64,000 nucleotides of DNA. Source: Methylomonas sp. AM2-LC (GTDB lineage: Bacteria; Pseudomonadota; Gammaproteobacteria; Methylococcales; Methylomonadaceae). Of this stretch, positions 18,701-27,572 are shown one piece after another (the stretch's first letter is position 1; each line of letters opens with the position of its first letter). Under the pieces are notes generated by a model. It did no database searches. It was not told where the DNA came from and was given only the letters and a program-made list of their open reading frames with translations. The translations under genes and the position numbers were made by a program. The stretch covers positions 310,001 to 374,000 of the forward strand of contig NZ_CP157005.1 in assembly GCF_039904985.1 (NCBI RefSeq), written 5' to 3'.

Positions 18701-19391
18701 AGAATGCAGCCGCTGTTTGGCCCGACAATGTACGGCCAGAAAGATCGGTAATAGTGCCAGAAATCATTACAGGTAGCTGATAGCCCACTTTATCGAAAAT
18801 TTCTTCAACGGCGAAAATAGCGGCTTTGGCATTCAATGTGTCGAAAACTGTTTCGATCAAGATAATATCGGCACCACCGTCGATTAAACCTTGGGTTGCT
18901 TCGCTATAGGTGTTAACTAGATCATCGAAAGTGATATTGCGAAAACCTGGGTCGTTAACCTCAGGAGACATTGATGAGGTGCGATTGGTAGGTCCTAATA
19001 CCCCTGCAACGAAACGAGGTTTGTCGGGGGTTAATACACTGACTTCCAGAGCTGCCTGTTTGGCTATTTGTGCAGAAGCAACATTAATCTCGTAAGCCAG
19101 TTCTTCCATTGCATAGTCTGCCATTGCTACGCGAGTGGAATTGAAAGTATTGGTTTCGATAATATCAGAGCCAGCATCAAGATAAGCGCGGTGAATGGCT
19201 TTGATAATGTCGGGTTGTGTTAAGGACAGTAAATCGTTATTACCTTTTAAATCAGTGTGCCAATTTGCGAAACGGGTGCCACGATAATCCTTTTCGCTTA
19301 GCTTATAGCCCTGTATCATAGTTCCCATGGCGCCATCCAGAAACAATATGCGTTCGGATAATTGCTGGTTTAATCGTTGTGTACTGTTCAT
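15723..19391 (-). CDS. metH: Cobalamin-dependent methionine synthase
   Basis: Transfers the methyl group of 5-methyltetrahydrofolate to homocysteine through methylcobalamin. At 1222 residues it matches E. coli MetH. Domains in order: homocysteine domain with zinc ligands Cys246 (GFNCALG) and Cys309-Cys310 (GGCCGTS); folate domain beginning [16 protein letters not shown]; four-helix cap; cobalamin domain with DVHDIGKN where His757 is the lower cobalt ligand; C-terminal SAM activation domain with [15 protein letters not shown]. The ATG at 19391 is taken; an adjoining TTG at 19394 is in frame. The upstream gap is short and I see no cobalamin riboswitch. Confidence 0.97.
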   Translation of the reverse strand: MNSTQRLNQQLSERILFLDGAMGTMIQGYKLSEKDYRGTRFANWHTDLKGNNDLLSLTQPDIIKAIHRAYLDAGSDIIETNTFNSTRVAMADYAMEELAYEINVASAQIAKQAALEVSVLTPDKPRFVAGVLGPTNRTSSMSPEVNDPGFRNITFDDLVNTYSEATQGLIDGGADIILIETVFDTLNAKAAIFAVEEIFDKVGYQLPVMISGTITDLSGRTLSGQTAAAFWNSLKHINPISIGFNCALGAKDLRQYIAELSSIANTHISAHPNAGLPNEFGEYDETPEEMAAELADWAANGYLNIIGGCCGTSPDTIRAIVNAVSKSAPHRVAQLEKKCHLSGLEPMVIGPETLFVNVGERTNVTGSAAFKKLIIEENYEAALEVAKQQVESGAQIIDINMDEGMLDSKAAMVRFLNLVAAEPDIAKVPVMLDSSKWDILEAGLKCIQGKGIVNSISIKEGEANFIKQAKLVRRYGAAVIVMAFDEQGQADTMARKVEICTRAYKILTEQVGFPPEDIIFDPNIFAVATGIEEHNNYGVDFIEATRIIKQTLPHALISGGVSNVSFSFRGNNPVREAIHAVFLYHAVQAGMDMGIVNAGQLAIYNDIPTELRDIVEDVILNRSPEATERLLEIAEKFRGSGQVIKQETLEWREWPVNKRLEYALVKGIADFIDEDTEQARQEAEKPLHVIEGPLMDGMNVVGDLFGEGKMFLPQVVKSARVMKKAVAYLLPFMDDAKDGVRQTNGKVLMATVKGDVHDIGKNIVAVVLQCNNYEVIDLGVMVSAETILKTAREEKVDIIGLSGLITPSLDEMVHVAKEMQRQNFKIPLMIGGATTSRAHTAVKIEPNYDFPTIYVTDASRSVGVVSALLSTDQQAEFIEKTRTEYALVRERHKGRQAKTPQHSLEAARQNKFNFAQYQPVTPKFTGNKVIDHFPLDTLVRYIDWTPFFHTWELAGHYPAILNDQVVGTEARKLFADAEDMLKQLVSEKWLTAKAVVGFYPANSVDDDIVLYTDDTRTEVLEVLHHLRQQNIKAPGRPNYCLADFIAPQGSGVQDYLGGFAVTAGIGIDEKLNEFAKEHDDYKAIMLKALADRLAEAFAEYLHETVRRDYWGYAENEDYDALALIQEAYQGIRPAPGYPACPDHTEKAKLFELLNVTEHTTIELTENYAMTPTAAISGWYFSHPESQYFNVGKIDQDQLHSYALRKAMQVEVAERWLAAHLNH

Positions 19392-19483
19392 CAATCTGAT
19401 TGTGTGCGGCAGTTAAATGTAGAATAAGGGAAAATGCTGAATGGCCCCAGAAATATTTTTTGTACCATAATAAATGGAAAACT

Positions 19484-19672
19484 ATGTCTAAACCCAGCCT
19501 ATTACAAATTGTAAAAAGCGTTATTGCAGGATTAATCGGTGTGCAAAGCGGAGCTAACCTGGAGAAAGATTTTCAACATGGTTCTTTGACTTCTTATGTT
19601 GTTATTGGAATCATCGTAACGCTGTTATTTATTTTTGCGCTAGTTAAAGTTGTTAGCTTGGTCATTGCCTAG
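19484..19672 (+). CDS. DUF2970 small membrane protein
   Basis: 62 residues starting MSKPSLLQIVKSVIAGLIGVQSG, then NLEKDFQHGS and one C-terminal membrane helix (VVIGIIVTLLFIFALVKVV). This is the DUF2970 pattern. The frame is open back to 19400 but only the ATG at 19484 fits the family. Divergent from metH; a strong hairpin terminator follows. Confidence 0.8.
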   Translation: MSKPSLLQIVKSVIAGLIGVQSGANLEKDFQHGSLTSYVVIGIIVTLLFIFALVKVVSLVIA

Positions 19673-19696
19673 ACTAAAAGCGAGCGCGAAAATGGT

Positions 19697-19738
19697 CTAC
19701 GGAAAGCTGATTTAAGAATTTGGCTTTCCGTAGTTTTT
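19697..19738 (+). terminator. Rho-independent terminator after the DUF2970 gene
   Basis: CTACGGAAAGC (19697-19707) pairs perfectly with GCTTTCCGTAG (19723-19733) and is followed by five T. Confidence 0.85.
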
Positions 19739-19740
19739 AA

Positions 19741-20160
19741 TTAATTGCTTGTAGTTTTAAAGCTGTCTTTGATACTAATAAGCAGTTCTTTAAGCCCGCT
19801 GAACAAATTTGCAGGGGTTAAGGCTTCTTTGGTAATAAAAAACGTACGAATAAAAGCTACGCCCACAAAAGCCAGTATCGAAGGTAATAATTCACAAACA
19901 GCAGGCATAAATAATCCACCGGCACCTTCTTGAGTTTTACGATCACCCACATCGGTTAAGCTTGGATCGTATTCACCACCAATATCTTTGCCATTCAGTG
20001 CATCAATAATTTCGATGCAAAATAAATCGCTTAAGAACAGGATAGCAAAGAAAACGATACAACTGCCTGTTACCCACAATAGCAAATTACCTTTTTTTAC
20101 TTTAATTAACGATTGGTATACCCATATCGCTGCCAAAATCATCACTACACCACTTATCAT
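19741..20160 (-). CDS. Membrane protein, unknown function
   Basis: 139 residues starting MISGVVMILAAIWVYQSL. There are about three hydrophobic helices (residues 2-18, 27-47, 90-110), with a soluble loop KDIGGEYDPSLTDVGDRKT between the second and third. The frame extends to 20205, but the ATG at 20160 has a strong GAGGGG ribosome binding site 8 nt upstream. No family recognised. It faces the DUF2970 terminator. Confidence 0.65.
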   Translation of the reverse strand: MISGVVMILAAIWVYQSLIKVKKGNLLLWVTGSCIVFFAILFLSDLFCIEIIDALNGKDIGGEYDPSLTDVGDRKTQEGAGGLFMPAVCELLPSILAFVGVAFIRTFFITKEALTPANLFSGLKELLISIKDSFKTTSN

Positions 20161-20373
20161 AAGTTTCCCCTCAAGTTTTTTATTGTTTTTTAAATTTTGG
20201 ATCAAAACTCCATACTACTCATATTCTACCTGTATGGCAATTTGTGAGACAATCTTTCTTTAATAGCTATCAATTGCTTGACTTTAAAGGCAGCTGAAGT
20301 AACATATGAGCTTCGGCCGCCAACGAAATGGCAGATTTTTATATAACAACTAACTAAAAGGTAGGAGGCACCC

Positions 20374-20502
20374 ATGGGAGCGATCTTAGATTTAACAGAA
20401 ATGCTGAAAGAACCGTCAGGCATGATTGGAGCGGTTGTAATTATCGCTGCAGGATACTTCTTCGTAAAATGGGTGTTTAAAGAACCTAAAGACGAAGAAT
20501 AA
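20374..20502 (+). CDS. 42-residue membrane protein, unknown function
   Basis: MGAILDLTEMLKEPSG, then a single membrane helix (MIGAVVIIAAGYFFVKWVF) and an acidic tail KEPKDEE. A near-consensus AGGAGG ribosome binding site lies 6 nt before the ATG, and a terminator follows 27 nt after the stop. That combination argues for a real, well-translated single-gene unit. The opposite-strand ORF here is a shadow. The family is unknown to me. Confidence 0.72.
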   Translation: MGAILDLTEMLKEPSGMIGAVVIIAAGYFFVKWVFKEPKDEE

Positions 20503-20530
20503 GCTAATTGCTTTTCGCGTAGCTTAATCA

Positions 20531-20563
20531 AAAAGCGATTAAGGTTACTTAGTCGCTTTTTTT
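20531..20563 (+). terminator. Rho-independent terminator after the 42-residue protein gene
   Basis: AAAGCGATTAAG pairs with CTTAGTCGCTTT (one mismatch, 4-nt loop) and runs into seven T. Confidence 0.8.
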
Positions 20564-20633
20564 ATGCTTAAAAAACAATAGATCGGTGGCAAATACCTTA
20601 TAATCTGTATATTTTTTACTGTTGACGGAAAAA

Positions 20634-22541
20634 ATGTACACGCTACTCCTGTCTAAAATAAATGCACTGTATCTTAAAAAATCACCCGCAACGGGGGTAG
20701 GCTTGTTCAGAATTCTGTTCGGGCTGGTGACTTTTCAAGAGGTTTTATTTCTTATATTTTTTAATCATCTGATTTTCGATCCCATTCCTTTTTTGGATGT
20801 CGAATTTCCTATGATCGTGTTTTTTCTGTGGTTATGGGCCTTAGTCGCTTTGGCTTTAGCGGTGGGTTATCGGTGTCAAACCGCAAGTATTGTTAATTAT
20901 TTATTTTGGCTGATTTTCGTTAATTTTACGCCTATGCAGCGTGATTTTGATGGTGGCTTCGATCTGTTTATGATAGGTGCCAACTTTTTCCTGATTTTTA
21001 TGCCTATTGATAAGGCTTTCGCTATTGATAGCCTAAGAAAAAAATGGTCAACCCCTTTTGTACACTATTCACACTATAAAGCTGAAGAAGTTTCGAGATT
21101 AGTCTATTACTTACCTGTTGTTATTTGTTTGGGTTTTCTGTACTTCGATTCGGCAATACACAAAATGTTTGCTCAACATTGGCGCAATGGTTTAGGCGCT
21201 TGGTTGCCGTCTTCAATTCCATACTACATTTCTGCACTCGATTTGTCGTGGTTGTTAAATATTGAGTTTTTGCAAAAGTTTTTTGGTTACACCATTATCG
21301 TTTTTCAGTTCACTTTTTTGTTTTTTTTTCATAATCGACGTTTTAGACCGCTTTATTTTTGGGTAGGTGTGAGCATGCATTTGGGCATTGCTTTATCGTT
21401 CAATATTTACCCGTTTGGATTGGGTATGTTGATTTTTTATAGCTTGGTGGCACCTTTTTCCTGGTATCGGTTTTTGGGAAATCAGTTTAGATTAAAAAAA
21501 CCTGTGTTAACTGTGTTTTATGATCAGCAATGTCCATTATGTTGTCGTACCGTTTTACTCTTAAATCATTTTGATATTTTGCAGGGGGTAGATTTTAAGC
21601 CTGCTCAAGTGTTTGCTAAAAATTATCCTGAACTGAATTCGTTGGAAGAGCAGCAATTATTAAAAGATTTATATGCATTGAATAGCAAAGGTCAGCTGTT
21701 TGAAGGTGTGGCCACTTATGCGCAAATTTTAATAGCTATGCGTTATCCTATGCTTTTTGGATATGTGTTGAAGTTACCACTTATCTACCAGTTCGCTTGT
21801 AGTCGATATCGAAAAATTGCTGATAATCGTGTGCGCATGGTGTGCGATGTTAGCTGTGATACTGGGCCAGATATCCGGTTTGAAAAAACCTGGTACGCAC
21901 GTATTTTTGAAACGGAGACGACACAAACCGCAAAAATAAAAGTATTTATGATCACTAAAGTATTAGTGGTTTTAATCATTCTGCAACTTAACAGCAGTTT
22001 TCATTATGGATTGCTATATCGATTACATGTTGATACTAGGCAAACTGCGCTTACCAGCGTTATGACTGATATGAGTAATGCTTTACTATTAGTTTCAAAT
22101 ACATTTTTGGGTATTACGCCGCATGCACTGTATTTACATGATCATTTTGCCGAATATAACCATTTGTTGGCGATTACGTATCTGGATGCTAAAGGCGGAG
22201 AGCATTTTCTGCCCTTTATTAATGAGCAAGGTCGTATGTTGGCACCAAACTGGGGAAGAGTGCATTCTATGTGGGCCAATATTGCCGTTACTCCCAATAT
22301 AGACGAAGTGAGACTTAAAAAATTTATCATGAAAGTAACGGCATTTTGGGGAATAAAATCGGGTCTTGATCTGCAAAACACCCAATTTTTGATTAAAATG
22401 AAAAAAATAGATGCGCCGTTTGAATGGGAAAAAGATCTCAGAAGTAAAAACTTATCGGGTGAATGGCGAACAATTGGTGAAGCCCGGTGGCAAGGTAAAG
22501 AAGTAAAAATAACTCTCCCTACGGATATAGATGCTTTGTAA
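20634..22541 (+). CDS. HTTM membrane protein fused to a DCC thiol-disulfide domain
   Basis: 635 residues. The first roughly 285 form an HTTM domain (horizontally transferred transmembrane domain, related to vitamin K-dependent gamma-carboxylase) with many helices and motifs such as FTPMQRDFDGGFDLFM and FLYFDSAIHKM. A DCC/DUF393 domain follows: TVFYDQQCPLCCRTV with Cys300, Cys303 and Cys304. The last 180 residues hold another helix and a strand-rich tail. The fusion suggests a redox-linked membrane enzyme, but the substrate is unknown. The ATG at 20634 has GGA upstream; an in-frame TTG at 20622 adds four residues. Confidence 0.8.
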   Translation: MYTLLLSKINALYLKKSPATGVGLFRILFGLVTFQEVLFLIFFNHLIFDPIPFLDVEFPMIVFFLWLWALVALALAVGYRCQTASIVNYLFWLIFVNFTPMQRDFDGGFDLFMIGANFFLIFMPIDKAFAIDSLRKKWSTPFVHYSHYKAEEVSRLVYYLPVVICLGFLYFDSAIHKMFAQHWRNGLGAWLPSSIPYYISALDLSWLLNIEFLQKFFGYTIIVFQFTFLFFFHNRRFRPLYFWVGVSMHLGIALSFNIYPFGLGMLIFYSLVAPFSWYRFLGNQFRLKKPVLTVFYDQQCPLCCRTVLLLNHFDILQGVDFKPAQVFAKNYPELNSLEEQQLLKDLYALNSKGQLFEGVATYAQILIAMRYPMLFGYVLKLPLIYQFACSRYRKIADNRVRMVCDVSCDTGPDIRFEKTWYARIFETETTQTAKIKVFMITKVLVVLIILQLNSSFHYGLLYRLHVDTRQTALTSVMTDMSNALLLVSNTFLGITPHALYLHDHFAEYNHLLAITYLDAKGGEHFLPFINEQGRMLAPNWGRVHSMWANIAVTPNIDEVRLKKFIMKVTAFWGIKSGLDLQNTQFLIKMKKIDAPFEWEKDLRSKNLSGEWRTIGEARWQGKEVKITLPTDIDAL

Positions 22542-22550
22542 AAAAGGCTA

Positions 22551-22579
22551 TTGCAAGTCGGTTTTTGGCGTGATATAAA
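22551..22579 (+). promoter_or_regulatory. Sigma-70 promoter of the first mini-lipoprotein
   Basis: TTGCAA (22551-22556), 17-nt spacer, TATAAA (22574-22579). It shares CGGTTTT in the spacer and TGATATAAATT at the -10 with the promoter of the second mini-lipoprotein. Confidence 0.65.
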
Positions 22580-22640
22580 TTTATTGTGCTCATCTCAAGC
22601 ACACATAAATTTTAAAAACCTAAATTATTCGGAGGGTGTA

Positions 22641-22772
22641 ATGAAAAAAATATTTTCTGTCTTAGTGACGGTTCTTATACTTATGAGTCTAACTGCTTGC
22701 ATGGATAACCCAGATGGTGGCAATAAAAAGCCAGCCAATTATGGTAGCGGTCCAGGGCAACAAAAAGGCTAA
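22641..22772 (+). CDS. Mini-lipoprotein 1, CMDNPDG type
   Basis: 43 residues: a lipoprotein signal MKKIFSVLVTVLILMSLTAC with the lipobox LTAC, then a short hydrophilic tail MDNPDGGNKKPANYGSGPG. The mature peptide has only about 24 residues, anchored by lipid to the inner or outer membrane; there is no Asp at +2, which favours the outer membrane. GGAGGG precedes the ATG. A paralog with the same CMDNPDG start lies 200 bp downstream. Function unknown. Confidence 0.72.
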   Translation: MKKIFSVLVTVLILMSLTACMDNPDGGNKKPANYGSGPGQQKG

Positions 22773-22874
22773 AAAAGCAATCGTAAACCTGAAAATGTTA
22801 AAGTGTGGGGCAAGAGTCTTACTGTGTTAAAACATTGTTCAGACACAATCGATGCTATTGAGATAATTTTACTA

Positions 22875-22904
22875 TTGCACAAAGCGGTTTTACCATGATA
22901 TAAA
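22875..22904 (+). promoter_or_regulatory. Sigma-70 promoter of the second mini-lipoprotein
   Basis: TTGCAC (22875-22880), 18-nt spacer, TATAAA (22899-22904). It resembles the promoter at 22551-22579 in spacer and -10 flank, and lies at nearly the same distance from its gene (65 nt against 61 nt). Confidence 0.65.
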
Positions 22905-22969
22905 TTCCGCCGTGCTTAACTTAGTACAAAAAAGAAATATAAAAAAATTTTATTAATTTGGAGGATGTT

Positions 22970-23092
22970 ATGAAAAAAGTATTGTCTCTATTGGCTGTGG
23001 CGTTAATGATTGTTGGTTTGACTGGCTGCATGGATAACCCAGACGGCTCTAAACAAAAAGTTTCAAGCTCTACATCTTCAGTTCAGCTTTAA
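22970..23092 (+). CDS. Mini-lipoprotein 2, CMDNPDG type
   Basis: 40 residues: signal MKKVLSLLAVALMIVGLTGC with lipobox LTGC, then MDNPDGSKQKVSSSTSSVQL. It is a clear paralog of mini-lipoprotein 1, sharing the MKK start, lipobox and the first seven mature residues, with a different tail. GGAGGA lies upstream of the ATG. A terminator with a UUCG loop follows. Function unknown. Confidence 0.72.
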   Translation: MKKVLSLLAVALMIVGLTGCMDNPDGSKQKVSSSTSSVQL

Positions 23093-23105
23093 ATTTTGCT
23101 TAAGT

Positions 23106-23127
23106 AAGGCCCACTTCGGTGGGCCTT
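23106..23127 (+). terminator. UUCG-loop hairpin terminator
   Basis: AAGGCCCAC-TTCG-GTGGGCCTT, a perfect 9-bp stem closed by the very stable C(UUCG)G loop. The T-run after it is weak (ATGCTTTTC). Confidence 0.75.
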
Positions 23128-23150
23128 ATGCTTTTCAGTCAGCGAGTATT

Positions 23151-23906
23151 TCAAGGATTTTCAGAAGTAATTTCTTGCATAGCTTGATTGATCCACGCTT
23201 CAGCTTCGTTATTAATGTCCTTTGATTTTTTTCCCTTAGTTTCGATCTTTGGCCCTATTTTTACTTTTATCACGCCAGGATATTTTAAAAAACTGTTCCG
23301 CGGCCAAAACTCACCCGCATTATGCGCCAATGGAACGACTGGGTAGGTTGAACGTTGTGCTAGCATCGCTCCGCCCGCATTAAATTTTTTATATTCGCCA
23401 GGCGCTACTCTGGTGCCTTCAGGAAAAACGATGACAAAAAAACCTTCCTGTAAGCGTTCGGTACCTTGTTCTATAAGCATGCGTAAGGCTTCTTTCTGAT
23501 TTTGTCTGTCAATGGCGATGGGTTTAAGGGTTGCTAATGCCCAGCCGCCGAAAGGTATTTGCAATAGTGATTTTTTGAGCACTGCGGTTTGTGGCGAAAT
23601 AAATTGCCGTAAGGCAATGGTTTCCCAAGCAGATTGATGTTTGCTAAGGATGATGGCTGGACCGTCAACTGGGATATTTTCCAAACCCTGCACTTCATAA
23701 GTTAAGCCGCAACAAATTTTTAGCATAAACAGCAGTGTGCAAATCCAGTAATCAGAGATGCGATAACGTACTGAGAAAGGTAAAAAAGCGGTCGATAAGA
23801 TTAATATACCAACAATTAAGGTCGAAAAAACGATATAAATAAATAAGAATGTTGAGCCGAGATAGACTCTTAAGTTACGTCGAGACGATGTAGGTTGCTG
23901 CGTCAT
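23151..23906 (-). CDS. plsC: 1-acyl-sn-glycerol-3-phosphate acyltransferase
   Basis: Adds the second acyl chain in phospholipid synthesis at the inner membrane. 251 residues with one or two N-terminal membrane helices. The acyltransferase HX4(D/E) motif is His90-QSAW-Glu95, with Glu in place of the usual Asp, and FPEGTR is the second motif. VPLAHNAGEFWPR follows. The start overlaps the end of gmhB by 32 nt, so both sit in the glyQ-glyS-gmhB-plsC operon. Confidence 0.87.
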   Translation of the reverse strand: MTQQPTSSRRNLRVYLGSTFLFIYIVFSTLIVGILILSTAFLPFSVRYRISDYWICTLLFMLKICCGLTYEVQGLENIPVDGPAIILSKHQSAWETIALRQFISPQTAVLKKSLLQIPFGGWALATLKPIAIDRQNQKEALRMLIEQGTERLQEGFFVIVFPEGTRVAPGEYKKFNAGGAMLAQRSTYPVVPLAHNAGEFWPRNSFLKYPGVIKVKIGPKIETKGKKSKDINNEAEAWINQAMQEITSENP

Positions 23907-24414
23907 AGAGGTTATCGAAAATGGGTAGTTTAAGTTGTGGATTGTTAAGCAGAGTTTGTAGTCCTTTTCCGGTTTTTACCAGTATGGGTTGGGCAGATAC
24001 TGCCCAACTGGCCTCAAGATCGCGTAATGAGTCGCCCACTGAAAATACCTGTGTTAAGTCTATGTTTTTTTCTTCCGCAAAAGTTTTGAATAATCCGGGT
24101 TTTGGTTTACGGCAGTTGCAATGGCTATCCGGCCCATGTGGACAAAAATAGATGGCTTCAATGTGGCCGCCTGCGGCAATGACTAGTTGATGCATATAGG
24201 CGTGTATAGCGTCCAGAGTGGCTAAATCGTATAAGCCCCTTGCCACGCCAGATTGATTGGTGATGACCACTACCCGATAGCCGTGCTGGTTTAGCAAGGC
24301 TATGGCTTCCAGGCTGCCGGGAATCGGCAGCCATTCCTGTGGTGATTTAATAAAGTCATCCGAATCGATATTGATGACCCCATCACGATCTAAAATAACA
24401 TAGGCTTGTGTCAC
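23875..24414 (-). CDS. gmhB: D-glycero-beta-D-manno-heptose-1,7-bisphosphate 7-phosphatase
   Basis: HAD phosphatase that dephosphorylates heptose bisphosphate on the way to ADP-heptose for the LPS core. 179 residues. Motif I is LDRDGVIN with Asp9 and Asp11; motif II VVVITNQSG; the zinc loop is CPHGPDSHCNCRKPKPG; motif IV VGDSLRDLEA. The start is GTG at 24414, overlapping the glyS stop by 4 nt. Confidence 0.92.
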   Translation of the reverse strand: MTQAYVILDRDGVINIDSDDFIKSPQEWLPIPGSLEAIALLNQHGYRVVVITNQSGVARGLYDLATLDAIHAYMHQLVIAAGGHIEAIYFCPHGPDSHCNCRKPKPGLFKTFAEEKNIDLTQVFSVGDSLRDLEASWAVSAQPILVKTGKGLQTLLNNPQLKLPIFDNLYDAATYIVST

Positions 24415-26480
24415 GATTGTAATTTGGAGATGTCAGCAATTTTAAGAAATTGTGCCGATATCATCGACAATAATGCCAGTCGACTATTACGCAGCGCAAG
24501 ATCATCGGTGTTAACCATGACATGATCGAAAAAAGCATCCACGTTGTCACGCAATTGAGCTAGGCGACTTAAAGCTTGCGAATAATTTTGCTCAGCCAAT
24601 AATGGTTGAATATCGGTGAATGATAGTTCTGCAGCCGCCAGTAAGATTTTTTCTTCTGTAGCGACCAGTTGACCTATGCTAGTGGATATAGGCTGATCAG
24701 ATTTTTTCAGAATATTACTAATACGCTTATTGGCTGCCGCTAGACTTGCTGCTTCAGGTAGCTGCCTAAAAGCTTGTACAGCACGGATACGAAGCATAAA
24801 ATCTAATGGTTGAGTAGGCTTAACGGCCAGCACTGCTTCAAATTCGTCACTACTAAAACCTTGGTCCAGACAATAGCCTTTTAAACGATCAAAAATAAAT
24901 TCAAGAATTCGTTCCCGCGTTTCTTCTTTATTGAATTGATGGCTAAATTGCGCTAATGCCGTATCAAGAAGAGCTACTACATCAATCGAAATCCGATTTT
25001 CGATCAGTATTCTTAAAATACCCAGTGTTGCGCGTCGTAAAGCGTAAGGATCTTTATCGCCTGTGGGAATTAATCCGGCGCTAAAAATTCCACTGAGGGT
25101 ATCTATTTTTTCCGCAACTGCCAAAATCTGACCGATGACACCACTTGGGGTGGGGCCACCTGATTGTTTGGGAAAGTAGTGCTCCTCAATAGCCAAGGCA
25201 ACTTCAGCCGCTTCATGATCTGCCAGCGCGTAATAACGGCCCATAATGCCTTGTAAGTTGGCAAATTCGCCGACCATATTGGTGATTAAATCAGTTTTGG
25301 CCAATAAAGCAGCGCGCTGTGCCTGAGCAACATCCGCATTCAATAATTCAGCAATATAAGCGGATAGATGACTAACCCGCGTGGTTTTGTCAGCTAAAGT
25401 GCCCAAGTCTTTCTGAAAAACAATACTGGATAAACTTTCAACTCGATCAGCCAGAGATAGTTTTCTATCCTGTTTCCAGAAAAACTCGGCATCGGCCAGT
25501 CTTGGCAACACCACCCGCTGGTTGCCCTGCTGTATAGAGCTAGGGTTGGAGCTTTCAATATTACTGAAAGTGATAAAGTAAGGTAGTAAGCCACCTTGTG
25601 CATTTTTGACCGGAAAATATTTCTGGTTGGCTTGCATGGTGGTAATTAATACTTCCATAGGCAGTTCTAGAAAGCGCGCGTCAAAATTGCCAACTACAGG
25701 TACTGGCCATTCATTAAGTGCTGCTACTTCTTCCAGTAAATCTTCTTCAATATGAGCTGTGCCGCCGACTTTGGCTGCGGCGTGATTAGCCGCATCGCGG
25801 ATGACAGACATACGTTCAGCAAAATCTGCAATGACCTTGCCTTGCACGCGTAACGTTTGCTGATAGGTTTGTGGGTTATCTATCTGCACGGGTTGCGGGG
25901 CATGGAATCGGTGGCCTCTAGTGAGCTTGCTAGTTTGTGTGCCTAAAATTTCTGTTTCTATGAGCTGTTCGCCAAACAATAATATCGACCAATGTACCGG
26001 ACGGGCAAACTCACAATCAAAATTACCCCAACGCATGCGTTTGGCTATCGGTAAATTATGCAGACTTTTACGAATAATGTCTGGAAGTAAATCAGTCGTG
26101 GGTCGGCCTTTTACTTCTTCATTAAATACCAGCCATTCTCCTTTATCGGTAGCTATACGTGCTAATTGCTCCACTGTAGTACCACAACTACTAGCAAAAC
26201 CCAGCGCGGCTTTACTGGGAGATCCATCAGCAGTAAAAGCCGCTTGCACAGCTGGTCCACGTTTTTCTACGCTCTTATCTGCTTGAAAGGTTTGTATATC
26301 GTCAATCAGCACTGCCAAACGACGTGGGGTGGCGAAAGCATGACCTTGTTGGTAAGCGAGTCCTGCCTCAGTTAGCCCTGACAATATATTATCCAACAGG
26401 GCTTGGCTCAGGGCTTTTAATGATTTAGGCGGTAATTCTTCGCAACCTAATTCGAATAATAAGTGATTACTTGCAGTCAT
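24411..26480 (-). CDS. glyS: Glycyl-tRNA synthetase beta subunit
   Basis: Beta chain of the bacterial alpha2-beta2 glycyl-tRNA synthetase, needed for tRNA recognition. 689 residues, the normal length. Begins LLFELGCEELPPKSL, includes RMRWGNFDCEFARPVHWSILLFG and PTGDKDPYALRRATLGILRI, and ends with the anticodon-binding helical domain. Starts 2 nt after the glyQ stop. Confidence 0.97.
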   Translation of the reverse strand: MTASNHLLFELGCEELPPKSLKALSQALLDNILSGLTEAGLAYQQGHAFATPRRLAVLIDDIQTFQADKSVEKRGPAVQAAFTADGSPSKAALGFASSCGTTVEQLARIATDKGEWLVFNEEVKGRPTTDLLPDIIRKSLHNLPIAKRMRWGNFDCEFARPVHWSILLFGEQLIETEILGTQTSKLTRGHRFHAPQPVQIDNPQTYQQTLRVQGKVIADFAERMSVIRDAANHAAAKVGGTAHIEEDLLEEVAALNEWPVPVVGNFDARFLELPMEVLITTMQANQKYFPVKNAQGGLLPYFITFSNIESSNPSSIQQGNQRVVLPRLADAEFFWKQDRKLSLADRVESLSSIVFQKDLGTLADKTTRVSHLSAYIAELLNADVAQAQRAALLAKTDLITNMVGEFANLQGIMGRYYALADHEAAEVALAIEEHYFPKQSGGPTPSGVIGQILAVAEKIDTLSGIFSAGLIPTGDKDPYALRRATLGILRILIENRISIDVVALLDTALAQFSHQFNKEETRERILEFIFDRLKGYCLDQGFSSDEFEAVLAVKPTQPLDFMLRIRAVQAFRQLPEAASLAAANKRISNILKKSDQPISTSIGQLVATEEKILLAAAELSFTDIQPLLAEQNYSQALSRLAQLRDNVDAFFDHVMVNTDDLALRNSRLALLSMISAQFLKIADISKLQS

Positions 26481-26482
26481 AA

Positions 26483-27409
26483 TTACACTCCCTGTCTGGC
26501 AAGAATAGGAAAGCCTAATGCTTCCCGGCGATTGTAATAGGCTTCAGCCACAGATTTGGCCATATTGCGTACTCTTAGGATATAACGTTGGCGTTCAGTG
26601 ACAGAAATGGCATGCCGGGCATCTAATAAATTAAACGCATGTGAGGCTTTTAAAACCATTTCATATGCAGGTAATGGCAGATTTTTTTCCAGCAACATCA
26701 AGCATTCACGTTCATAAGTGTCAAAGCATTGGAACAGAAATTCAACATTAGCCCAGTCAAAATTAAATTCAGACATTTCGACTTCGTTTTGATGAAAGAC
26801 ATCGCCATAAGTCACTATGCCTTGTGGGCCGCGCGTCCACACCAAATCGAACACACTTTCGACACCTTGCAAATACATGGCGATACGTTCCAGACCATAG
26901 GTTATTTCCCCCGTTACGGGCCTACACTCCAGACCACCGACTTGTTGAAAATAGGTAAACTGGGTGACTTCCATGCCGTTTAACCATACTTCCCAGCCTA
27001 AGCCCCAAGCACCTAAAGTGGGCGATTCCCAATTATCTTCTACGAAGCGTACATCATGTTCCAGTAAATCCAGCCCCAAGTGTTGCAAAGAGCCCAGGTA
27101 TAAGTCTTGAATATCCGCTGGCGAAGGCTTCATGACCACCTGAAATTGATAATAATGCTGCAGACGCATGGGGTTTTCGCCATAACGACCATCGGTAGGG
27201 CGGCGGGAAGGTTGTACATATGCGGCATTCCAAGGTTCAGGGCCTATAGCGCGTAAAAAAGTAGCTGGGTGGAAGGTGCCAGCACCGACCTCCTGATCTA
27301 ATGGTTGCAATAACACACATCCCTGATTCGACCAGTATTCCTGTAAGGTCAAGATCAGGCCCTGAAAAGTAGAGACATCATTTTTGCTAGTCGACACGTT
27401 GGGAGCCAC
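26483..27409 (-). CDS. glyQ: Glycyl-tRNA synthetase alpha subunit
   Basis: Catalytic alpha chain of glycyl-tRNA synthetase. 308 residues. Class II features: [23 protein letters not shown] near the start, [21 protein letters not shown], and [11 protein letters not shown]. The start appears to be GTG at 27409, as no in-frame ATG precedes the conserved part; a second GTG four codons later is also possible. First gene of the operon glyQ-glyS-gmhB-plsC. Confidence 0.96.
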   Translation of the reverse strand: MAPNVSTSKNDVSTFQGLILTLQEYWSNQGCVLLQPLDQEVGAGTFHPATFLRAIGPEPWNAAYVQPSRRPTDGRYGENPMRLQHYYQFQVVMKPSPADIQDLYLGSLQHLGLDLLEHDVRFVEDNWESPTLGAWGLGWEVWLNGMEVTQFTYFQQVGGLECRPVTGEITYGLERIAMYLQGVESVFDLVWTRGPQGIVTYGDVFHQNEVEMSEFNFDWANVEFLFQCFDTYERECLMLLEKNLPLPAYEMVLKASHAFNLLDARHAISVTERQRYILRVRNMAKSVAEAYYNRREALGFPILARQGV

Positions 27410-27510
27410 TTGAATAATAAAACCTTGAATTATAGCCGAAAATTAAGCTAGAAATCGTTGCATAATTTGAAATTCTTAGTTGTCGATTGTATCTTTATAG
27501 GTATTGCCAG

Positions 27511-27539
27511 TTGAATAAAGTGTTTAAGGCTTTTATAGT
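27511..27539 (+). promoter_or_regulatory. Sigma-70 promoter of yajQ
   Basis: TTGAAT (27511-27516), 17-nt spacer, TATAGT (27534-27539), 33 nt before the ATG. Confidence 0.6.
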
Positions 27540-27572
27540 GCTATCCTGATTTTTTTACCTTGAGTTTTCACT

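Noticed and set aside
19392..19483. Cobalamin riboswitch upstream of metH
   Set aside because: The gap to the divergent gene is about 90 bp with no B12-box-like sequence or complex fold.
20226..20531. Minus-strand 101-codon ORF
   Set aside because: It is antisense to the 42-residue protein, which has a strong ribosome binding site and terminator.
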